DNA of 64,000 nucleotides from Amoeboaphelidium protococcarum (taxonomy: Eukaryota > Aphelidiomycota > Aphelidea). The stretch is taken from assembly GCA_023515745.1 (NCBI GenBank), contig JALECJ010000056.1:558001-622000 (forward strand), written 5' to 3'. A model generated the notes under the pieces. The model made no database searches. It saw only the letters and a list, made by a program, of their open reading frames with translations, and was not told where the DNA came from. Positions 12,150-21,646 of the stretch are shown here, piece after piece. Each line of letters opens with the position of its first letter. Within the stretch, counting starts at the first letter, position 1. A program made the translations under genes and the position numbers.

Positions 12150-12630
12150 TGGCAGCTATAATGTTACGCGGTAAAGTTTTGAAAACCAGCGATCATTATG
12201 CTTTCACCAGTATGAAGAGGGTGTTAACTGCATCAGTTTGACTTAAGATATCACATTAGCATCCAACAAGGCGTGTATTAATAAAACTGTCCATTCATAC
12301 TTTTATCATTCTATTGCTCTGTGTGTCGCATTCTGCCCTCAAGTTGGTGCAGGCTAAGGTGAAGGATTCGTCTTGAGACAACATTGAGACAACATCGCGC
12401 TCACGGCCAAGGGTATGAGCAACGTTATGGCATCTGTACAATATATGATTAATATTCACGGAAGATCTACGCGTTATGTTGAGGAATTACTGGTGAAGCG
12501 TCAATTGCAATTTAGGAGGAAACTTTGGTAAGCTTCTTCAAGGCCAGAGTATGATTTTAGTGAAGACGGTTTTTGCGCATTAAATGTTACACGTGTGTCA
12601 CGCCCTGAAGTCGTGCATTAAATTGCAATT
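12150..12630 (+). pseudogene. Decayed copy of the RNA polymerase I subunit RPA43 gene
   Basis: The stretch 12230-12420 aligns base by base with the intact RPA43 gene at 14370-14560. Shared blocks include ATTAGCATCCAACAAGG, GTCCATTCAT, GTGCAGGCTAAGGTGAAG and ACATCGCGCTCAC (one or two changes each). The copy has single-base indels and in-frame TGA codons (for example in the segment after AAGGATTCGTCT), so no full protein can be read. It lies 2 kb upstream of the working gene on the same strand, with secreted gene P1 between them. I infer an old tandem duplication whose upstream copy was lost. Confidence 0.7.
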
Positions 12631-12723
12631 GTGTGACTGAAGTAATGAAGTAATGAGAAGAATGCTTAGACTTAATGAAATATCATGACAAATATAATTC
12701 AAGTTGCTTATCAATAAACACAC

Positions 12724-13248
12724 TCACCCTGACTTGTACGGAGATGGTGGGCAAGGACCAGCACCACATCCACCAGCTGGTTGCGGCTTTTACTTTGGCG
12801 GTTCATATGGGCTCTTGCCACCTTTTTTATCATCACACTCTGGACCAGGAGCCGGTTTAGGCATAGGACCAGGAGCCGGACCAGGAGCAGGACCTGGCAT
12901 TGGACCCGGCATAGGATCTGGCATAGGACCCGGCATTGGACCAGGAGCAGGACCAGGAGCAGGATTAGGCATTGGACCAGGAGCAGGACCAGGACCAGGC
13001 ATAGGAACAGGCATTGGGCCAGGCATTGGTTCGGGCTTTGGACCAGGCATTGGGCCAGGAGCTGGCGCTGGACCACACGAGCCAGTAGAGCAACCACCGT
13101 CACCTGGACAAGGTCCAAGTCCAAGCTTGCACATCTTCATAGCCTTAAGGTCCTTATGGTGGCCTTTGTCATGATGACCAAGTGTAGGAACCGCAAGAGA
13201 GCTTGAAATCAGATACAGAGCAGCGATAATATAGATAGTGGATCTCAT
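12724..13248 (-). CDS. P1: secreted Pro/Gly/Met-rich repeat protein with two Cys modules
   Basis: A 174-residue protein. The first 19 residues (MRSTIYIIAALYLISSSLA) are a signal peptide. A module with C-K-L-G-L-G-P-C-P and G-C-S-T-G-S-C-G (four Cys) follows near residues 40-60. Then come about 75 residues of P-x-P-x repeats built from GPMPGP, GPAPGP and variants. The end has a second small module (GGCGAGPCPP) and stops in SPYKSG. The gene ends at TGA 12724; about ten residues before the second module lie beyond an in-frame TAA, so only the altered code gives the full C-terminus. P2 shares the signal peptide, both Cys modules and the SPY end but has entirely different repeats. Function unknown; an extracellular structural role is my inference. 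Confidence 0.85.
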
Positions 13249-13342
13249 GTTTAAAAAATTATGATTAGAATGCAGATGATTAATTATTACTGGTAATTAG
13301 ACTAATTGATAAAAGGAAGAAGTAATCAGAAGGCTGTACCAG

Positions 13343-13410
13343 CTTTTAAAGGTGTTTAGTCAGCGTTACATTTTCATTAATATACCAATCATAGTTTGTG
13401 ACCGGGGTCA
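13343..13410 (-). promoter_or_regulatory. Promoter of P1: TATA-like box, TGTAAC element and TGACC/GGTCA inverted repeat
   Basis: Read on the minus strand, CTTTAAAAG (13343-13351) lies about 95 bp before the ATG. TGTAAC (13365-13370) lies 13 bp further upstream. The inverted repeat TGACC-N2-GGTCA (13399-13410) lies 28 bp beyond that. The same three elements at almost identical spacing occur before P2, and the first two occur before P3, P4 and P5. This makes a shared stage-specific promoter likely. Confidence 0.6.
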
Positions 13411-14238
13411 GCATTCGCTCGGCATGGATTTAACTAGACCATTCGGTGGTCACAAAGCGACACAAGTAATACAAGTGAGTTAGTCAAAATAGCAATTAAC
13501 GGAAGACTTTACGCGTGAGCTGCATGGAGGTATTAGAATTACAATAGTTTACATAGGTATATCCGCGAACGGCATTAGGACCGACAATGGTACATTAGCA
13601 TAGGATGATTTGGCCAACTACGTCGTCAACGCGTAACATTAAGTCTTGATGGTGACATTGGTATCATTTTACATTGAGTAAAAGCAGATGTCCACCATTC
13701 ATTACCAGCGTACGATTTAACGTACGGTGCTCAAATTCATACTATAGCAGTTATGTCAGCGTGATTACGACTTGTAAAGGGTGCTCTGCTGGACTTGATC
13801 GGCCCTATAATTTTCTATTGCAGTTACAGTTAATTAGGGAAAGACTATTGAGACTGACAATAAGACAAACTGGCCGTTCATAGAGGTCAACTCAATACAG
13901 CGTCCAGTGCCAAATTAAAAAAATATATATAACCATCTTTGAATAGGCTTTAAATTAATTCAATTATTACGGGCGCCAACATCACTGTAGCCAAAATCCT
14001 CATTTACGGTTTACAGCGGCGACAGGATATCAGAATATTTAAATTACTCCCAAATAAACATGCTGTCATCTAAATATTGAAGTACTTCTATCACGGCATC
14101 GCGACTACATTATTAAGACAGACGGACAGACAGGCGGCGCCGAATGATCATAACACATTCCATTGGATCCAATCGCCAATCTTTAACGGCGAATTTATCA
14201 CTTCAAACAAAAATTGAAAATCTGAAAAATCGCCAAAT
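13411..14238. other. Intergenic region between P1 and RPA43
   Basis: No gene is recognised. Two ACGCGT hexamers (about 13512 and 13628) occur. The right part must contain the RPA43 promoter. Any upstream coding exon of RPA43 would also have to be here, but the frame is closed by a TGA about 21 bases before its ATG. Confidence 0.45.
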
Positions 14239-14817
14239 ATGCTCCATAATGGGCTTATAGAGAGCGTTGTGCATTTCGATATGCATTTGGCTCCAAGTTG
14301 TAGTAGGGATATATTAGGAAGTATACAGAAGAAATTGAACACGATGATTTTAAAGTATGACGAGCGCGTTAATGGTATCATCTTGGCCTACAGTGATATC
14401 AAATTAGCATCCAACAAGGCTCGTATTTTGAAAGATTGTCCATTCATGTAATTATCGTTCTACTGCCGAGTGCTCTCATTCTCCCCACAGTCCGGTGATA
14501 TGGTACAGGCTAAGGTGAAGAAGCAGTCTTAAGATTACATCGCGCTCACAGTTATGGGCATGGTGAATGCTGTGATACCAGCAAGGTAGATTGATCGATA
14601 TCGATGGGATGTTGACGCGTCATGCTGGGTGTCTGATGAAGATAATGAAGTTCAAATATAAGATGGAAGTCTTCTAAGCTTCAGTATCAGTAATGTAAAA
14701 GCATCATCTGGTAACTTGTCAATCGTTGGTGCCATCAAGACTGAAGCCACTGTCAAACCGAAGAAGGTTAAGCACAAGCATAAACACAAACGTGTTAAAG
14801 ATGAGTAGCTGGCGTGA
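14239..14817 (+). CDS. RPA43: RNA polymerase I subunit RPA43
   Basis: A 192-residue protein related to RPB7 and archaeal RpoE, the stalk subunit of RNA polymerase I that binds the initiation factor Rrn3/TIF-IA. The N-terminal tip domain shows LNTMILKYDERVNGIILAYS followed by DIKLASNKARIL, the typical Rpa43 wording. The S1/OB part has SGDMVQAKVKKQSQDYIALT and VMGMVNAVIPARQI. It ends in a Lys/His-rich tail (KPKKVKHKHKHKRVKDE). The ATG at 14239 is chosen because an in-frame TGA lies just upstream. It is shorter than yeast Rpa43 (326 residues), mostly at the N-terminus and tail. Housekeeping in nature, it sits alone on the plus strand inside the secreted-protein block; a broken copy lies upstream. 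Confidence 0.75.
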
Positions 14818-14958
14818 TTTGTTGACTATATAAAATTTTAATATTTTTAAATTCAGGCGTTAGAGCTTGTGATGCACGATGAAACTCAAACAAGGCAAGT
14901 GAATAGATTAGTTGCAATAATATTAGTTATATTTTAGATACGATATCATTCAACACGC

Positions 14959-15381
14959 TCACATGGACTGGTAAGGTGATGGACGTGATGGAGCAGGAGC
15001 AGGAGATGGCGGAGAAGGAGCAGGAGATGGTGGAGAAGGAGCAGGAGATGGCTGACATGCACTACTGCCACAGCCACCAGCACCAGATCCAGCACTTGCA
15101 CCTGCATTAGCGCTTGCCATCGCGTTTGCACCAGGCGCTCCATAAGGACTGCCACCAGCATTAGCATTTGCATTGGCATTGGCATTCGCGTTTGCACTAG
15201 CACTAGCACCGCATGAACCAGTAGAGCAGCCTCCGTCATCTGGACAATGACCAAGTCCGAGCTTACACAATTTCAGGGACAATTTACCTGCAATATCGAT
15301 TTTGCCATGACCAAAAGTTGGAACAGCCAAGGAGCTAGAGATCAGAGAAAGAGCAGCAATGATATAGATAGTAGTTCTCAT
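14959..15381 (-). CDS. P2: secreted Ala/Asn- and Pro/Ser-rich protein with two Cys modules
   Basis: A 140-residue paralogue of P1. The signal peptide differs from that of P1 at only a few residues. Next come C-K-L-G-L-G-H-C-P and GGCSTGSCG, with the same Cys spacing as P1. The central part is then unrelated: about eight Ala-Asn dipeptides, a Gly/Ala/Ser stretch, the second module GGCGSSACQ, and PSPPSPAP repeats. The protein ends in SPYQSM. The pair shows conserved ends with a replaced interior. Its promoter carries the same elements as P1 at 15481-15550. Function unknown; secretion is confidently predicted. Confidence 0.85.
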   Translation of the reverse strand: MRTTIYIIAALSLISSSLAVPTFGHGKIDIAGKLSLKLCKLGLGHCPDDGGCSTGSCGASASANANANANANANAGGSPYGAPGANAMASANAGASAGSGAGGCGSSACQPSPAPSPPSPAPSPPSPAPAPSRPSPYQSM

Positions 15382-15480
15382 GTTGTAATAGGTATTAGTT
15401 AAGATAGATTATTTAGACTATTAGAGTATTAATTATTAGTTGATTGTAGTGGAGGAATAGAGAGAATGTACGCTATAACC

Positions 15481-15550
15481 GCTTTTAAAGTGAATACTAA
15501 CCGCGTTACATCATCCCAGACAATGCCAATTAAAGTTTGTGACCGGGTCA
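15481..15550 (-). promoter_or_regulatory. Promoter of P2
   Basis: On the minus strand: CTTTAAAAGC (15481-15490) about 100 bp before the ATG, TGTAAC (15505-15510) 14 bp upstream, and a perfect inverted repeat TGACC-G-GGTCA (15540-15550) a further 29 bp upstream. Flanking bases (AGTTTG before it and AGCA after it on the plus strand) are also shared with P1. Confidence 0.6.
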
Positions 15551-16280
15551 GCAGCAGTTACAGCATTGCTCTGATTAGATGGCCCTGTGTTCATAGGTTA
15601 CATTAAATTCTGTAACTGGGAGCCAGTTAATATCTAAAGTCTTGGCACTAAGAGAGTCGATGTTAGAGTACATCATCACCAGCGTTTAATTTCACAGTCA
15701 AATACACCATCTGCACGTAATATACTGATTGAGGTTGGTATGTAACACTTTACCTTTAGCAAAAGCAATGAGGCACGAAATTGGCAGCGTTTTTTTACAT
15801 TGCTTGCAATCCAGAGTTTACTTGAAGCAGTTATCAAATACTTGAAAGCAGAATCTTCATATTTTTTTACTGCACACTATAGCAGAGAAACTTCTCAGGA
15901 TTTTGATTTTAGGGCAACCCTGTCCAGCTACAGCAGTAGGCGATATCACATTACAAGTATACTGTAGCTGGTCAGTCCGCGTGTGTAATTCAAGCAACCT
16001 GATCTATGATTGTACGACAGACTCCGAATGACCAAGTCAATTTAAGCATCAGCTTCGGCGTTGATGTTCTAGATACATTGATTTTGAAGATGGATGATGC
16101 GTGATAGTGGATCAAGATTGCAAGGACTTTCGCTCAGCCCACGCGTAAGTCTTCGTTAAATAAAAATATATAATTGTAAGGAATAAAATTTCATTATATT
16201 AAATACAAGATATTACGTTAAATGTCACTATTAGCCTGGTGTCTTGATGGCAAGTAGCAATAGCATCAGCAATTGGCAAT
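15551..16280. other. Intergenic region between P2 and P3
   Basis: About 730 bp in which I find no convincing coding region on either strand and no repeat beyond an ACGCGT hexamer near 16142. Confidence 0.45.
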
Positions 16281-16499
16281 TCATTTGCCGTGACTGTAGC
16301 CTTTGCCCTTGTGCTTGCCTTTCCACTTGCCGTGACCGTCACCATCGCCACCACCTTATTTATCACCACAGTCACCACCACCAGATTTATCACCATCGCC
16401 ACCACCGTGTCCCTTTTTCAAGTGCTTCAGTTTGGTCGGAGTCGCCAGCGCTACTTGAAACAACACAGCTACAATCAAGATTAGCAATAATAATTTCAT
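16281..16499 (-). CDS. P3: small secreted Gly/Lys/His-rich protein
   Basis: A 72-residue protein, ATG 16499 to TGA 16281, with one in-frame TAA read as Gln. Residues 1-20 (MKLLLLILIVAVLFQVALAT) are a strong signal peptide. The mature part is nearly all Gly, Asp, Lys and His (GGGDGDKSGGGDCGDK, then WKGKHKGKGYSHGK) with a single Cys. It lacks the SPY end of P1, P2, P4 and P5 but has the same upstream TGTAAC element and a TATA box at the same distance. The charged, Gly-rich make-up could bind polyanions or metal; that is a guess. Confidence 0.8.
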
Positions 16500-17640
16500 T
16501 TTTCAGTTCAGTTACAAATGGGATATTAGTTATTAAACGGAGATTAACTTAATAAATTAATTAATTATAAAAAGAAAAAGAAAAATTATTCAGTATCTGT
16601 AATTTATACGGGTACTGAAGCTTGTTACATCTGACTGATTTGTGTCTGGCCAGTGACTGTTCTGTAATGATCACAAACCAGTAAACGTACGCGATACTAC
16701 ACCCAGTGATATTGATCACGTATTACGAAATCATCGATCGATGACGCTGTAACTCTAGTTAAAGATGAAGATACAAATGACGTAGGTGCATTAAATGAGT
16801 AAAAGGTGTGGCTAAAGGGAAATAGACAATGCATCTAATGATGTTCAAACAATGGCGTTGTGAACATATGTATACATATACACTATCAAAAGTGGAAAAA
16901 TACGCTTAGTTATTTAGAAAATACAATCCCATTTTCAAACAAAGACAATCACCTTTTGCTCACAACCAGTAAAGTCATTATTATGAGAGGATACCTTGGA
17001 GAATCCTCCGGTGACGCGCTCGCCGTAATTAAAACAGGCGGTTAACCAAGGGCACAGTTGACGACTCTAGACACCGAGTGGGCCAGACGCTGCATTGACT
17101 CATGCAGGCAGACAAACACCGAGAGGAGCAGAGGTAGCCACCCCAGCCGATCGTTGGAAGGAGTTATTGGACCGCTCATGGCAAGACTCTACGCGTTTTA
17201 ATTTTGCCTTATGGAAGACGCGTAGCCTCTGACACGATATTCTCAATATTGATCACATACTTTACAATTCGCGAAATTTGCCTTCAAAATCTATGCTTTT
17301 ACCGATTTTGGTTCAAGTACTAGTGGAGAAAGCTAAATGCACCATATGCTATTCAGCAATACAAATTCAAGTGGAATGATTTCAATTTAATATTAATACC
17401 AGAATATACTCAATTAATCGGCCAACTAAGATCGAGACTAATAGAATAAGAAATATGGCTGTTGAATGATGTCAATATATTCCTTAACCACTACAAGATC
17501 ACTATTCATTCACTATAGATATTGGATGCGTTATCGATCAGATACTGCGCCACATGTACTGCGCCACTTTACCTGCGCCATAATTAATCTGAATTGATCA
17601 TAATCTGATAGAGACTAACAAATGCCAATGTTGACGACAT
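16500..17640. other. Intergenic region upstream of P3
   Basis: It contains the P3 promoter: TATAAA at 16603-16608 and TGTAAC at 16624-16629 on the minus strand, about 105-125 bp before its ATG. Further right I see no gene. Two ACGCGT hexamers occur near 17191 and 17219. Confidence 0.45.
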
Positions 17641-17947
17641 AGACCGTGCGTTCATTGTCAAAATGGGATAGTTGTTTAACTTCTGGGAACTATCGTTAAA
17701 ACTTTCACCATCAAGTATGAAGAGTGATACTATATCTGTTCTTTAATAAATTGATTCTCAGTAGAAAGACCGTTGCTTACAATGTGCATTTACTTTCCCA
17801 GTGCCTGCGTTGATCAGTTGATAGTACCTGAAAGTATAAAAAAGCTGATGAAGAGTTGAAACTAGATATCACAAGATTAACAACAAAGCATTCATTAAAT
17901 CACCGAGATCATCTTCATTCATTAATTTCATCGCTGCGAGAGGACAA

Positions 17948-18388
17948 TCAGTGTGGGCCATATGGGCTAGATCTTACTCCACCACCGCCACCACCACTAA
18001 TAGAGAGGGATCCTCCGCCACCACCTCCACCTAGACCTCCACCGCCACCACCGCTGATAGAGAGGGATCCACCTCCACCTCCTCCACTACTTGCTTCAGC
18101 AGCAGGAGCAGGAGCAGGGCCAGCAGAGGCTTGTGCATTTGCTGACGCGCTACCAGATGCTTGAGCTGATGCATCGGCTTAGGCACCGCCAGATCCACCA
18201 CCACCACTACCCCCACCTCCACCTCCGCCGCCTTTGCCATTGATGTCAATGTTCAGATAACTTTTATGCCACAGATGGCCTCCATGCCACAGATGGCCTC
18301 CATGCCACAGATGACCCAGAGTAGGAGCTGACATGACAGAAGTTGATAGGACACATACGGATGCAATTAAATAAGCAGACAATTTCAT
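17948..18388 (-). CDS. P4: secreted His/Trp and Gly/Ser-rich protein
   Basis: A 146-residue protein, start chosen at ATG 18388 because it gives the signal peptide MKLSAYLIASVCVLSTSVMS; an upstream in-frame ATG at 18481 would bury it. The mature protein opens with three GHLWHG units, then YLNIDINGKG, then long Gly runs. An Ala/Ser/Gln block and two copies of GGSLSISGG embedded in poly-Gly follow. It ends SSPYGPH. The His-Trp repeats look able to bind metal, and Gly tracts with short hydrophobic SLSIS blocks recall silk- or adhesive-like extracellular proteins; both are inference. P5 is its duplicate with one fewer HLWH unit. Confidence 0.85.
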
Positions 18389-18492
18389 TTCGAGATTAGG
18401 AATAGGTATGTGAATTAACAATAGTACAATTAGATTAGATATTGAATAAAATTGATGAGTAAGAGGATTAAAAGATTTCATACCATAAAGCT

Positions 18493-18520
18493 CCTTTTAA
18501 AGCTAATTGACAAAGTTACA
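18493..18520 (-). promoter_or_regulatory. Promoter of P4
   Basis: CTTTAAAAGG (18493-18502) lies about 105 bp before the ATG, and TGTAAC (18515-18520) 12 bp further upstream, on the minus strand. P5 has the same arrangement, and P1, P2 and P3 a similar one. Confidence 0.55.
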
Positions 18521-18959
18521 TGCTACATCACGCATTGATAATCCGTCCACAGTACGCGTTGGGTAGAGGCACGTGTAACAAGCCGAACCTTGGCATGTAG
18601 CAATGCCTAGGAGCCGTAGAAAATGCGTTACATTCTACGATAAAGTAGTATACATACATACTCAAACGGGGGGGGGGGTACATTTGGGATGAATCCAGAG
18701 AACATGGCTCCAAGATGGAGACAATTTTCAAAAGAGCTTCATAAGTGTGCATGCGATGCGTTCATGATAAATCAGCCTAATCAAGCACGACTCACTTGAC
18801 GATTTAACAACGCTTTAACATTCAAACTATCTTGTATTTACTCTTTTTATTAATATTACAGTGTTGAGCATACATCCACAACCGGCTTTCTCTTTGTCGT
18901 AGAATTGTCAAAGAGGAGGATCACGAAAATCGTCCTCAGATAAAGTGTTTATCAAGCAC

Positions 18960-20330
18960 ATGGAGACATGTCACTTTTGTTATACAAGAACTCAATCCTC
19001 ACAATATCCTATGTAACTGAATTGCGCGCTTGCCAAGCTGCGTAAATCCTCCTTCCCTCTTGATATTGCCGTTAGCATTGATACACAGATAAGGGTGTCT
19101 TTGAAGCCCTGCTACTATAGCTTTAGTGTCATTCACCAAATTCTCCACGGCCAAGATATCACTGTGAAAGAACTTATGAGTATCTACAATACTTTACACG
19201 CCAACCAGAGCTTTCGCACATTTCGGCCGCAGCATAGAGCAGTTTCGGAGGTTAAGTATTCGTTTTAGATAGATGACAGGATATCCTAGACTCTTAACGT
19301 TTGCCATAAAGTACTTTCAAAAGACTGTTGAATAGTCTATTTACTCTCAAACTACGCATCATCAAGACCAAATTCAACTTTGCCGTGACATTTCTATTTA
19401 ATGTTACCATCCACAATTTCAGATATAGCATTTGAAACCCGATCATAGTCTACTCTTTACGCCTTTCGTATCATAATATGCTCGTTTCCATCGACTTCTG
19501 TAGTAAACTCAAAATTCGAGATGTGTTGCTTTATAACAAACCCAATAGTTCACAAATTACTCGTCCTATGGACGTTCCAGAGAGCTTTCGGCATTCTAAA
19601 CCGTAAGAGATCTCTCGCCAACTCACTTTATAAAATTACAATTGGGCTCGTCCAACGTTAATCGCTAGTGATTGCCGTCAATTGACGACTTTAGCCCGCT
19701 CCTTTCCCGGCCATCGCACCCACTGTATACCTGTCCCAGGTATCAATCAATGCAGCAAATGCAGTAGCCAGATAGCTCAATTTCTGGCACGTGATTAGAG
19801 ATATTCTTTTGAATCTTCACTCTTGTGGCTTCAGCGCATTGGAGGAAAGAGCGGACACTACATTTCACACGCGCGACTGGGCTTGGACTACTTGGTGTCA
19901 ATACAATGAGCCTTCAGCACTAAACCATTGGTAAGTAAAGTGCAGCTGGCAATCTTTCTAGTTAGCAAATATTAGATCAAAGTCTTTAAGCAATCGAAGA
20001 CGACCACCATTAATCTTAAAGCCAAGATATCCAGCCAACGTTTCTCCCTACTGCTTCATTAGTTCACCATTCGGATACCATTCATTTAACTCCAGGCGTA
20101 AGCTTCACGCAGACACATTACTTGGACCGTTCTTGATAAGCTGCTACTCAGCGACATTCAGGCAATTAGCTGTTACAATCTGTATATTCTCCATCAAAGC
20201 ATTATTAATAAGAGTCACACAGCATTCAAACTGAGGAGAAAAATAATTATTTGCATTTCTAGGAACTATCATTGAAATATTGTCACAATCTAGTATAAAA
20301 CAAGTATATTTACAATTATTTTCAAGTCTT
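18960..20330 (-). pseudogene. Decayed unknown gene between the two duplicated segments
   Basis: On the minus strand a reading frame from about 20310 to 19870 looks protein-like (FILDCDNISMIVPRNANNYF, FECCVTLINNALMENIQIV, EWYPNGELMKQ, ETLAGYLGFKINGGRLRLL). It is broken by a TGA near 20110 and has no clear start. Weaker protein-like fragments continue leftwards to about 18960 in shifting frames. I do not recognise the family. The stretch could instead be a gene with introns I cannot place, but the in-frame TGA favours decay. Confidence 0.35.
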
Positions 20331-20571
20331 GTGTGATAAAGAGAGCGAGTAAGTGAATGAAACGCGTCAAAACGGTTTCAGCTCAACATTTTCTCAGTAA
20401 AAAGACTGTTGTTCATAAAAGGTTCTCCCTGAAGCCTGCGATGATTAGTTGAATAACAGTTACAGCTTACGAAAAAGTTGGAGAAGATTACATACTAGAT
20501 ATCACAAGATTAAAATTAAAATATTATTTAAATCATGGTCGTTCATTAATGACATCGCTTTAAGAGGACAA

Positions 20572-20994
20572 TCAGTGTGGGCCATATGGGCTTGCTCTTG
20601 CTCCACCACCGCCACCACCACTAATAGAGAGGGATCCTCCGCCGCCACCTCCACCGAGGCCGCCACCACCGCCGCCACCGCCGCTGATAGAGAGGGATCC
20701 GCCTCCGCCTCCTCCACCACTTGCTTCAGCAGCAGGAGCAGGGGCAGGACCAGCAGAAGCTTGCGCATTAGCTGACGCGCTACCAGATTAATATGCGGAT
20801 GCATCGGCTTAAGCATCTGCATTCGCACCGCCAGATCCTCCACCTCCGCCGCCTTTGCCATTAATGTCAATGTTCAGATATCCATGGCCTCCTCCATGCA
20901 ACAGATGGCTCTTATGCCACAACAAGGTAGGAGCGGACATAACAGAAGTTGACAGGACACAGACGGATGCAATTATATAAGCAGACAATTTCAT
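20572..20994 (-). CDS. P5: secreted His/Trp and Gly/Ser-rich protein, duplicate of P4
   Basis: A 140-residue protein, ATG 20994 to TGA 20572. The signal peptide is MKLSAYIIASVCVLSTSVMS. The mature start (APTLLWHKSHLLHGGGHGYL) has a reduced His/Trp region compared with the three HLWHGG units of P4. The NIDINGKGGG segment, the Ala/Gln/Ser block, both GGSLSISGG blocks and the end ASPYGPH are kept. Two TAA codons in the Ala/Ser region read as Gln. The comparison shows which parts stay fixed (signal, NIDINGK, SLSIS, SPYGPH) and which vary (His/Trp count, Gly run length). Confidence 0.85.
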
Positions 20995-21099
20995 TTTCGA
21001 GATTAGGAATAGGTATGTGAATTAACAATAGTACAATTAGATTAGATATTAATTAAATTGATAGGTATGAGGATTAAAAGATTCCACACCATGGGGCGC

Positions 21100-21128
21100 C
21101 TTTTATAGCAATATTCGACAAAGTTACA
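21100..21128 (-). promoter_or_regulatory. Promoter of P5
   Basis: CTATAAAAG (21100-21108) about 106 bp before the ATG and TGTAAC (21123-21128) 14 bp upstream, on the minus strand. Confidence 0.55.
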
Positions 21129-21646
21129 TGCTACAGCACGCATAGATGATCAGTCAACGACACGAGTCGGGCAGAGGCACGCGTAACAGCCGAGCCTTGG
21201 CATGTTGCAAGTGGTAAGAAGCCACAGCAAATGCACATCATTCTATCATAAGGTAGTAGATGGTTAAAATATGACCAAAATATCTTTCAATGGCCTGATA
21301 AGAGTGCATGCCATGCGTCATGACACTTTGGCATCTTCAAACACGGTTCACTCCACAATTTTACAACTCTTGTATTTGAGCCCATTTTACTAAAATTGCA
21401 GTGTTAAACATACATCTAGAATAAGCTTTTGTCTCTGTCATAGCATTGTCAAAATGGACGAATCGTATCTAGACACAGTGCTAACCGAGCATTGGTAAAA
21501 TGGGACAACGGCAATACCACTGTACTTGAAAACTTTAATTGAACTTTCCCAACTTATAGTTCAAACGAAAATGTTAAAAAATACCAGTAAAAACGATATC
21601 CCATTAATAAACTTACATTAAATTTAAATTGCATAGCACATTGATT

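Larger units (their letters stand above)
17640..18950. repeat. Left copy of a 1.2-1.3 kb segmental duplication carrying P4
   Basis: The segment from about 17640 to 18950 matches 20260-21480. Landmarks present in both are CTCAGTA(A/G)AAAGAC(C/T)GTTG, TAGATATCACAAGATTAA, the whole P4/P5 gene, its promoter, and a distal block with GTAACA(A)GCCGA(A/G)CCTTGGCATGT. The last shared block is near GTCAAA followed by GGA (18910 versus 21450). Edges are approximate. The two copies are separated by about 1.3 kb holding a decayed gene. Confidence 0.7.
20260..21480. repeat. Right copy of the segmental duplication, carrying P5
   Basis: Matches 17640-18950 as described for the left copy. Differences between copies are mainly point changes plus expansions or losses of Gly codons and of the HLWHGG unit. 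This is consistent with slippage in repeats after duplication. Confidence 0.7.

Noticed and set aside
12704..13206. Plus-strand Gly/Pro/Ile-rich and Arg/Thr-rich frames opposite P1
   Set aside because: They are shadows of the P1 repeats; only the minus frame has a signal peptide, Cys modules and the SPY end shared with P2.
17856..18164. Plus-strand poly-Pro frame
   Set aside because: It is the antisense of the poly-Gly part of P4 and has no signal or conserved partner.
18667..18678. Run of about ten G that might be a G-quadruplex or regulatory signal
   Set aside because: A single homopolymer is not a G4 motif and may be a sequencing artefact; nothing around it supports a function.
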